Source: Candidatus Egerieicola pullicola
Lineage (GTDB): Bacteria; Bacillota; Clostridia; Oscillospirales; Ruminococcaceae
Assembly: GCA_018712465.1 (NCBI GenBank)
Contig: DVGY01000051.1
Span: 1-11,096 of the forward strand
Length of the DNA: 11,096 nt
Direction: 5' to 3'
Shown here: positions 6,058 through 11,096 of the stretch, piece by piece
Layout of the letters: every line of letters starts with the position of its first letter
How positions within the stretch are numbered: the stretch's first letter is position 1
Notes under the pieces: generated by a model
Told to the model about the DNA's origin: nothing
Database searches by the model: none
The model's input: only the letters and a program-made list of their open reading frames with translations
Program-made: the position numbers and the translations under genes

Positions 6058-7853
6058 TTTTAGACGCATTAGTCCGCTATTACCAAGCAGTGGACCTGCC
6101 CCGTCCGGGATGGAGCAAAGTGAGGGTATCCTATGGATTGAAGCTGAATGAGGAAGGTGAAGTGATAGGAACCACTTCCTATCTTGAGTGGGGAGAGAAG
6201 GGGAAAAAGCCTCTGCCGGAGATCAAAACATTGCCGGAACCGGTAAAACGTTCCAGCGGTGTCAATCCCAATTTTCTCTGCGACAACGCCTCCTATCTGC
6301 TGGGGGTAGACCAAAAAGGCAAGCCGGAACGGGCCAAAAAATGCTTTGAAGCTGCCAAAGCCCTTCACCAAAAAATACTGGCCGGGGTGGACTCCCCTGC
6401 CGCCAAGGCTGTGTTGGCCTATTTTGAACATTGGAACCCGGACACCGCTCTGTCCCATCCGGAAATCGTCAAAAATCCCGATCTTACTGCTGGAGGAAAC
6501 TTGATCTTCCTGTTTGGCGATGATCTTTTCTCTCCGGAAAACAACGAAGTACAAAAAGATCCTGCCATCTGCCAAGCCTGGGAAAAATATTCCAATGACA
6601 GCGGCGACAGTTCCGGAGCGTTCTGCCCTGTGCTGGAACGGAATGCCCCGATTGCCCGGCTGCACCCATCCATCAAAGGAGTGCGGGGCGCTCAATCCAG
6701 CGGGGCTTCGCTTATCTCCTACAACGCCGATGCCTTTTGCTCTTACGGCAAGGAACAGGGAGAAAACGCCGGCATCAGTCAGCAGGCCGCCTTTGCCTAT
6801 ACCACCGCCTTAAACTATCTTTTGTCGGAGCACCCAGGCCATCTCTGGAATACCGCCACGCAAGAAAAAGCGGATCCACAAAAAAGCCGGTTTCGGTACG
6901 CCTCCCAGTTGGGAGACACCACGGTAGTGTACTGGGCGGAAGGAGGCAGTCCAGCTTACCAAGAATTGTTCCAGGCAGCCATGGATGATGTGGATACCCA
7001 ATCCATCGCCGATGCCAAGGTGGACATCAAAGGGGTACTAGACCACCTGACCCAGGGCAAGCCCGCAGACATGGAAGGGTTTGAACTGGATCCGGGCGTG
7101 CAGTTTTATATTTTGGGCATCTCCCCCAATGCAGCCCGGCTGTCGGTGCGATTTTTCCTACAAGACAGCTTCGGTGTGTTTTTGCAGCGGATCCAAGAAC
7201 ATCAGCAGCGACTGGAGATCGTCAAGCCCATCAAAGATCCGCGGGAAAATTTATCGTTTTGGCAGCTTTTGCAGGAGACGGTGAATCCCAATGCCAAAGA
7301 CAAAAATCCTTCTCCCCTGCTCAGCGGCGCGCTGGCCCGGTCGGTGCTGGCGGGACTGCCCTACCCTGCCGCACTGCTGGAAGGAGTATTTGTTCGAATC
7401 CGGGCGGAACGGAAAATCACGCGGGGCAAAGCCGCCATCTTAAAGGCGTATTATTTAAAAAATCCAAATTCAGGTTGTCCAAAGGAGGTTTTAACTGTGG
7501 CATTAAATAAAGAAAGCAAGAGCATTCCCTATCATCTGGGACGGTGGTTTGCAGTGCTGGAGGCAATCCAGCAAGACGCCAATCCCGGTATCAACTCCAC
7601 CATTCGGGACAAATATTTTTCTTCCGCTTCATCTACTCCCGCCGCTGTTTTCGCCTTGTTGATACAGCTTTCTCAAAAGCATCTGAGCAAGCTTAGTGAA
7701 AGGCAAAATATTTATTACAACAAGCTCATCCAAGAAATCGTGGATCATCTTCCGGATGAACTGCCTGCCCGGCTGTCTTTACCAGAACAGGCTTCGTTCA
7801 TTCTCGGCTATTATCATCAAACCCAGGACCGCTACACCAAAAAGGAGGACTGA
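6054..7853 (+). CDS. cas8c: Cas8c (Csd1), large Cascade subunit
   Basis: Cas8c reads the PAM and helps open the target DNA. The 599-residue protein has the usual Csd1 length and conserved stretches: MILDALVRYY at the start, CDNASYLLG near residue 76-84, QSSGASLISYN (214-224) followed by SYGKEQ and AAFAYTTALNYLL, and GDTTVVYWAE (287-296). The C-terminal part is helical and doubles as the small subunit (see cas11c). The start ATG overlaps the cas5c stop, implying translational coupling. No frameshift is seen. The stop is 3 nt before cas7c, whose ribosome binding site lies inside the cas8c end. Confidence 0.95.
   Translation: MILDALVRYYQAVDLPRPGWSKVRVSYGLKLNEEGEVIGTTSYLEWGEKGKKPLPEIKTLPEPVKRSSGVNPNFLCDNASYLLGVDQKGKPERAKKCFEAAKALHQKILAGVDSPAAKAVLAYFEHWNPDTALSHPEIVKNPDLTAGGNLIFLFGDDLFSPENNEVQKDPAICQAWEKYSNDSGDSSGAFCPVLERNAPIARLHPSIKGVRGAQSSGASLISYNADAFCSYGKEQGENAGISQQAAFAYTTALNYLLSEHPGHLWNTATQEKADPQKSRFRYASQLGDTTVVYWAEGGSPAYQELFQAAMDDVDTQSIADAKVDIKGVLDHLTQGKPADMEGFELDPGVQFYILGISPNAARLSVRFFLQDSFGVFLQRIQEHQQRLEIVKPIKDPRENLSFWQLLQETVNPNAKDKNPSPLLSGALARSVLAGLPYPAALLEGVFVRIRAERKITRGKAAILKAYYLKNPNSGCPKEVLTVALNKESKSIPYHLGRWFAVLEAIQQDANPGINSTIRDKYFSSASSTPAAVFALLIQLSQKHLSKLSERQNIYYNKLIQEIVDHLPDELPARLSLPEQASFILGYYHQTQDRYTKKED
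7481..7488 (+). promoter_or_regulatory. Internal ribosome binding site for Cas11c
   Basis: AAAGGAGG lies inside cas8c, 8 nt before an in-frame GTG at 7497. It is as strong as the sites in front of cas7c and cas5c, and its place matches where I-C systems start separate translation of the small subunit. Confidence 0.85.
7497..7853 (+). CDS. cas11c: Cas11c small Cascade subunit, translated from inside cas8c
   Basis: Type I-C systems are known to make the Cas11 small subunit from an internal start in the 3' part of cas8c; several copies line the Cascade belly and hold the R-loop. Here GTG 7497 (Val482 of Cas8c) is in frame, has a strong AAAGGAGG 8 nt upstream, and gives a 118-residue protein starting MALNKESKSIPYHLGR. 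That is close to the roughly 120 residues expected. The predicted product is largely helical and shares its stop with cas8c. It is easy to miss in annotation because it is nested in the same frame. The site is seen; the product is inferred from the family. Confidence 0.85.
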   Translation: MALNKESKSIPYHLGRWFAVLEAIQQDANPGINSTIRDKYFSSASSTPAAVFALLIQLSQKHLSKLSERQNIYYNKLIQEIVDHLPDELPARLSLPEQASFILGYYHQTQDRYTKKED

Positions 7854-7856
7854 CCT

Positions 7857-8759
7857 ATGAAGGACAACGCTATTCAAAACCGCTATGATTTCGTCATTTT
7901 CTTTGATGTGGAAAACGGCAACCCCAACGGCGATCCCGACGCCGGCAATATGCCTCGAATGGATCCGGAAACCGGCTACGGTTTAGTCACAGACGTCTGC
8001 CTGAAGCGAAAGATCCGCAACTATGTGGAAATGGTGAAGGAAGATCAGCCCGGTTGGTGCATCTATGTCAAGGACGGGGTACCCTTAAACCGCAGCGACA
8101 AAAAGGCTCTGGATTACCTGGGCCTGGAAGCCGACGAGAAAGGCAACAACCTAAAAAATGCCAAAAAGGATGACCCGGAACTGGATCAAAAGATTTTGGA
8201 CTTTATGTGTTCCAACTTCTACGACATCCGTACCTTCGGCGCAGTGATGACCACCTTCGTCAAGGGAGCGTTAAACTGCGGCCAGGTGCGGGGTCCAGTG
8301 CAACTTGGTTTTGCCCGAAGCCTGAACTCTATCCTTCCTCAGGAAGTAACCATCACCCGAGTGGCCATTACCACCGAAAAGGATGCTGAGCGGAAAAACA
8401 CCGAAATGGGTAAGAAATTCATTGTTCCCTACGCTATGTATCGATGCGAAGGATTCGTTTCCGCCAACCTGGCCCGGAAAACCACCGGCTTTTCCCAAGA
8501 AGATCTGGAGCTGCTGTGGGACGCTATCCTCAATATGTTTGAAAACGACCACTCCGCCGCCCGGGGCAAAATGGCAGTGAGAAAGCTGATTATCTTCAAG
8601 CATGACAGCGAACTGGGCAACGCCCCCTCCCACAAGCTGTTTGACGCTGTCCACGCCAAGCTGGTGGAAGGAGTTACCGTACCCAGAAGCCATGACGATT
8701 ATATCATCACCGTGGATGACAACCTGCCGCAAGGCGTCACCTGTCAGATTCGAGAATGA
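7857..8759 (+). CDS. cas7c: Cas7c (Csd2), Cascade backbone subunit
   Basis: Cas7c forms the helical backbone that binds the crRNA spacer and flips out every sixth base. The 300-residue protein has the Csd2 hallmark start: YDFVIFFDVENGNPNGDPDA (10-29), then NMPRMDPETGYGLVTDVCLKRKIRNYV. A central DIRTFGAVM, GQVRGPVQLGFARS and the C-terminal LFDAVHAKLVEGV also fit. Length is normal. ATG 7857 has AAAGGAGG (7841-7848) 8 nt upstream. The end overlaps cas4 by 4 nt (ATGA). Confidence 0.96.
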   Translation: MKDNAIQNRYDFVIFFDVENGNPNGDPDAGNMPRMDPETGYGLVTDVCLKRKIRNYVEMVKEDQPGWCIYVKDGVPLNRSDKKALDYLGLEADEKGNNLKNAKKDDPELDQKILDFMCSNFYDIRTFGAVMTTFVKGALNCGQVRGPVQLGFARSLNSILPQEVTITRVAITTEKDAERKNTEMGKKFIVPYAMYRCEGFVSANLARKTTGFSQEDLELLWDAILNMFENDHSAARGKMAVRKLIIFKHDSELGNAPSHKLFDAVHAKLVEGVTVPRSHDDYIITVDDNLPQGVTCQIRE

Positions 8760-9418
8760 GTTACCGAGAAGAAGACTACCTCCAACTTTCCGGCATCCAG
8801 CACTTTGCCTTTTGTCCCCGACAATGGGCACTGATCCATCTGGAGAATCTTTGGCAGGAGAATCTCCAGACCGCCCAAGGTCAACTGCTGCACCAACGGT
8901 GCCACGATGCCGGACAGGACGAAAGCCGGGGAGATCTGCTGATTCTGCGGGATCTGCGGATCTCTTCCCCTTCCCTGGGACTCAGCGGTGCCTGCGATGT
9001 GGTGGAGTTTCATCGAGATCCTAAAGGTGTTTCCCTGCAAGGGCGGGACGGGCTGTGGATGCCTTATCCAGTGGAGTACAAGCGGGGCAAGCCCAAACCC
9101 CATCAGGCGGATGAGCTTCAACTCTGTGCCCAAGCCATATGTCTGGAAGAGATGCTCTGCTGCTCTATTCCGGAAGGGGCCTTATTTTACGGAGAACCTC
9201 GTCGCCGTCAAACGGTAACACTGGATGAATCTCTGCGGCAAACAGTAAAGGAAATGGCAGAGCAAATGCACCAATATGCCCAACGAGGGTACACCCCCAA
9301 GGTAAAGCCGAAAAAGGGATGTTCGGCTTGCTCCCTCAAGGATCTCTGCCTGCCGGTACTTTGCAAAAACCGCTCTGCCGCTCAATGGACCGCCCAACGA
9401 TTGGAGGAGGAAGTATGA
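8756..9418 (+). CDS. cas4: Cas4, Fe-S RecB-family nuclease for spacer acquisition
   Basis: Cas4 works with Cas1-Cas2 to choose prespacers with a PAM, trim them and set their orientation. The 220-residue protein shows the family parts: Cys20 in FAFCPRQ, His46, Asp81 in GACDVVEF, the Glu107-Tyr108-Lys109 nuclease motif in PVEYKRGKPK, the QLCAQA motif after it (122-127), and the C-terminal cluster Cys189, Cys192, Cys198, which with Cys20 would ligate [4Fe-4S]. All expected residues are present. Start ATG overlaps the cas7c stop, and its own stop overlaps the cas1 ATG. Confidence 0.95.
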   Translation: MSYREEDYLQLSGIQHFAFCPRQWALIHLENLWQENLQTAQGQLLHQRCHDAGQDESRGDLLILRDLRISSPSLGLSGACDVVEFHRDPKGVSLQGRDGLWMPYPVEYKRGKPKPHQADELQLCAQAICLEEMLCCSIPEGALFYGEPRRRQTVTLDESLRQTVKEMAEQMHQYAQRGYTPKVKPKKGCSACSLKDLCLPVLCKNRSAAQWTAQRLEEEV

Positions 9419-10446
9419 AGAAATTATTGAACACGCTATACGTCCTCAGTGAAGACGCCTATCTTTCCCTAGATGGGGAAAACGTGGTAGTGCTTCGTCC
9501 AGAACAACCGGACAGCCGGTTTCCCCTGCACACCTTGGAAAACATCCTCTGCTTCAGCTATAAAGGAGCTTCTCCGGCACTGATGGGAAAGTGCAGTCGA
9601 GACAGAATAGGACTATCCTTTTTTACGCCGCGAGGACAATTTCTAACCCGATGTTGGGGAGAAAACAACGGGAATGTGCTGCTGCGAAAAGAACAGTACC
9701 GCCGTTCCGACAATCTGGAAGAAAGCTGTCTCGTAGCCCGGCAGATGATCCTAGGCAAGGTGTACAACAGCCGGTGGGTTCTGCTGCGGGGAGTGCGAGA
9801 TCACGCCTTACGGCTGGAGGTAGAGCCACTGCAACGCAGCGCCCACTTATTGAAAAACAGCCTACGAGAAATCCAAATCTGCTCGTCCTTGGAACGTCTT
9901 CGTGGGCTGGAAGGGGAAGCTTCCTCCACCTATTTCGGGGTACTGGATTCCCTGATCCTGCAAAATCGGGAAACCTTTTTCTTCCGCCAGCGAAGCCGCC
10001 GTCCTCCCAAAGACGCTTTCAATGCTCTGGTTTCCTTTGTGTACACCCTGCTGGCCAATCTCTGCGCTTCCGCTTTAGAGGGAGTTGGATTGGACAGCTA
10101 TGTAGGATTTCTGCACCGGGATCGTCCAGGCCGAGTCTCATTGGCGTTGGATCTCATGGAAGAACTGCGCCCACTGTTAGGGGACCGGTTTGTACTCACC
10201 CTTATCAACCACCGGCTCATCCGTCCGGAACATCTTTCATTCCGGGAAAACGGCACAGTACTGCTCACTGATCAAGGCAGAAAAATCCTTCTCAACGCTT
10301 GGCAGGAGCGTTTGCGGGAAACCTTGACTCATCCCTTTTTAAATGAAAAACTTTCTTGGGGATTGGTGCCTCATATCCAAGCTCAGCTTTTAGCCCGATA
10401 TCTACGAGGAGATCTAGACGCCTATCCGCCGTTTTTATGGAAGTGA
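9415..10446 (+). CDS. cas1: Cas1 integrase
   Basis: Cas1 joins new spacers to the leader-proximal repeat as a complex with Cas2. The 343-residue protein (typical length) starts MKKLLNTLYVLSEDAYL and has the metal-binding residues Glu166 (LRGLEGEASSTYF), His234 (GFLHRDRPGR), Asp246 and Glu249 (LALDLMEEL). ATG 9415 was chosen although the frame is open upstream to 9319, because GGAGGA precedes it, the family N-terminus follows, and the 4-nt overlap with cas4 (ATGA) repeats the pattern of the operon. Cas2 follows after 9 nt. Confidence 0.97.
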   Translation: MKKLLNTLYVLSEDAYLSLDGENVVVLRPEQPDSRFPLHTLENILCFSYKGASPALMGKCSRDRIGLSFFTPRGQFLTRCWGENNGNVLLRKEQYRRSDNLEESCLVARQMILGKVYNSRWVLLRGVRDHALRLEVEPLQRSAHLLKNSLREIQICSSLERLRGLEGEASSTYFGVLDSLILQNRETFFFRQRSRRPPKDAFNALVSFVYTLLANLCASALEGVGLDSYVGFLHRDRPGRVSLALDLMEELRPLLGDRFVLTLINHRLIRPEHLSFRENGTVLLTDQGRKILLNAWQERLRETLTHPFLNEKLSWGLVPHIQAQLLARYLRGDLDAYPPFLWK

Positions 10447-10455
10447 GGAAAAACA

Positions 10456-10746
10456 ATGCTGTTGTTGGTAACCTATGACGTAAACACCGAAACCTCTGCC
10501 GGAAAAAAGCGACTGCGGAAAGTGGCCAAAGAATGTGTCAACTACGGGCAGCGCGTGCAAAATTCCGTATTTGAATGTGTGGTGGACGAAGCCCAGGCAG
10601 TGATGCTCCAAGCCAAATTGGAAGCGTTGATTGATCCTAGCTGCGATAGTCTCCGCTTTTACCGGCTGGGTAACCATTACCATAGCAAAATCCTTCATAT
10701 CGGTGCAAAACAAGCCATTGACCAGGAAGGCACTTTGCTATTATAA
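10456..10746 (+). CDS. cas2: Cas2, adaptation complex subunit
   Basis: The 96-residue protein has the normal Cas2 size and a ferredoxin-like fold pattern: MLLLVTYDVNT with the conserved Asp8, KRLRKVAKEC, YGQRVQNSVFEC (residues 30-41) and DSLRFYRLG. It bridges two Cas1 dimers. GAGGA overlapping the cas1 stop is 6 nt before ATG 10456. Last gene of the operon; the leader follows. Confidence 0.97.
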   Translation: MLLLVTYDVNTETSAGKKRLRKVAKECVNYGQRVQNSVFECVVDEAQAVMLQAKLEALIDPSCDSLRFYRLGNHYHSKILHIGAKQAIDQEGTLLL

Positions 10747-10808
10747 TTTAAGTGCGATAAGGAAGTGCGCAGAAATTTCCAACTTCCTCGCACCAAAATA
10801 TCTTAGAT

Positions 10809-10853
10809 CTAGCTAAAATAATTTGGCTAGCAAAGCATGAAAAAAGCTTTTTT
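10809..10853 (+). terminator. Possible weak terminator after cas2
   Basis: CTAGCTAAA (10809-10817) pairs with TTTGGCTAG (10822-10830) around a 4-nt loop, with one G-U pair. Then AAAGC (10832-10836) can pair with GCTTT (10846-10850), next to a T-run (10848-10853). Stems are A/T-rich, so termination would be weak; the region could equally be an adaptation signal. Confidence 0.35.
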
Positions 10854-10883
10854 ATAAATTAAAAATTTTTAAAAACGTTACTC

Positions 10884-10912
10884 TTGCTGCTTTGCACAAA
10901 AAAGATGATACT
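10884..10912 (+). promoter_or_regulatory. Possible array promoter
   Basis: TTGCTG (10884-10889), a 17-bp spacer and GATACT (10907-10912) would start transcription near 10919, just before the first repeat. Both boxes are imperfect; TTGCAC (10892-10897) with TTGTAT (10915-10920) is a competing reading. Confidence 0.4.
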
Positions 10913-10929
10913 TTTTGTATCATTTTGCT

Positions 10930-11096
10930 GTCGCTCCCTACGCGGGAGCGTGGATTGAAATCGCAGAAGAGATTGCAAAGCGGTATCTACCGGAACGTCG
11001 CTCCCTACGCGGGAGCGTGGATTGAAATAAACACGTCCAAAGCTGCGTCCCTGGCATACCGCAGTCGCTCCCTACGCGGGAGCGTGGATTGAAATT
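10930..11096 (+). CRISPR. Type I-C CRISPR array, leader end, continues beyond the window
   Basis: Three identical 32-bp repeats lie at 10930-10961, 10997-11028 and 11064-11095. Each starts GTCGCTCCC and ends GTGGATTGAAAT, with a 7-bp stem (CGCTCCC/GGGAGCG) around TACGC, the classic I-C repeat. The two complete spacers (10962-10996 and 11029-11063) are 35 nt each, and a third begins at 11096. The array reads away from cas2, so these are the newest spacers. Perfect repeats indicate an active leader end. Spacer targets cannot be named from this window. Confidence 0.98.

Larger units (their letters stand above)
10747..10929 (+). promoter_or_regulatory. CRISPR leader
   Basis: The 183 bp between the cas2 stop and the first repeat are A/T-rich and non-coding. 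They should carry the array promoter and the integration signals read by Cas1-Cas2. Visible elements are an imperfect hairpin (10752-10793), a 9-bp hairpin (10809-10830), an A6GCT6 palindrome (10840-10853) and a hairpin close to the first repeat (10905-10923). Confidence 0.8.

Noticed and set aside
8749..8756. TTC followed by GAGAA at the cas7c-cas4 junction, a possible second target of the crRNA-like guide; the same at 4206-4213 in cas3.
   Set aside because: Only the first five bases match in a row and the rest is background, as expected by chance in 11 kb.
10917..10923. GTATCAT in the leader equals positions 8-14 of the spacer-like segment.
   Set aside because: There is no PAM or seed match beside it, and the seven bases are half of a local hairpin.
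10892..11092. A 66-residue open frame running through the repeats, and similar small frames across the array.
   Set aside because: It is produced by CRISPR repeats and spacers and has no plausible ribosome binding site.

Overview
This window holds a nearly complete type I-C CRISPR-Cas locus on the + strand: cas3, then cas5c-cas8c(cas11c)-cas7c-cas4-cas1-cas2, then a leader and the first three repeats of an array that continues past the right edge. To its left are two tandem aldo/keto reductase-ferredoxin fusion genes and, on the - strand at the left edge, the start of a YerC/YecD-type TrpR-family regulator. Strong AGGAGG-type ribosome binding sites, sigma-A-like promoters, the YerC homologue, GTG/TTG starts and moderate GC content suggest a Bacillota (Clostridia) genome, perhaps a gut Oscillospiraceae-like organism. 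The genus cannot be fixed from this sequence.

Layout: 1-328 (-) yerC-like gene, cut by the window edge. 329-518 intergenic, with back-to-back promoters for yerC (-) and the reductase pair (+). 519-2762 two reductase-ferredoxin genes in one operon, closed by an intrinsic terminator at 2778-2810. 2811-2923 holds two short inverted repeats and a strong promoter for cas3. 2924-5131 cas3, from a TTG start. 5132-5406 is the most interesting stretch (below). 5407-10746 is the compact cascade/adaptation operon; cas5c/cas8c, cas7c/cas4 and cas1 with cas4 overlap by 4 nt, and an internal ribosome binding site inside cas8c gives Cas11c. 10747-10929 is the A/T-rich leader. From 10930 on are 32-bp repeats and 35-nt spacers.

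The main discovery candidate is in the cas3-cas5c gap. On the - strand, a promoter (TTGTTG, 17 bp, TATAAT) would start a transcript of about 90 nt almost exactly at a degenerate CRISPR repeat (5219 to 5191). That repeat keeps the stem-loop architecture and the GGATTGAAAT 3' handle of the real repeats but has a wholly different stem sequence. A spacer-like segment follows from 5190, then a 10-bp GC hairpin and T6 intrinsic terminator that ends at the cas3 stop codon. The first 18 nt of the spacer-like segment match 15 of 18 positions at 5314-5297, directly next to a TTC motif (the usual type I-C PAM). Two of the three mismatches fall at positions 6 and 12, which type I effectors flip out and do not read. 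This site lies 10 bp upstream of the -35 box (TTGACA) of the cas5c-cas2 operon. The arrangement is what is expected of a CreR-type Cas-regulating RNA: a crRNA-like guide that directs Cascade to its own promoter with too little pairing to trigger Cas3 cleavage, giving negative feedback on the effector and adaptation genes while cas3 keeps a separate promoter.

Working together: Cas5c processes array transcripts (and probably the crRNA-like RNA); Cas8c, Cas11c, Cas7c and Cas5c form Cascade; Cas3 degrades fully matched targets; Cas4-Cas1-Cas2 select and insert new spacers at the leader end.
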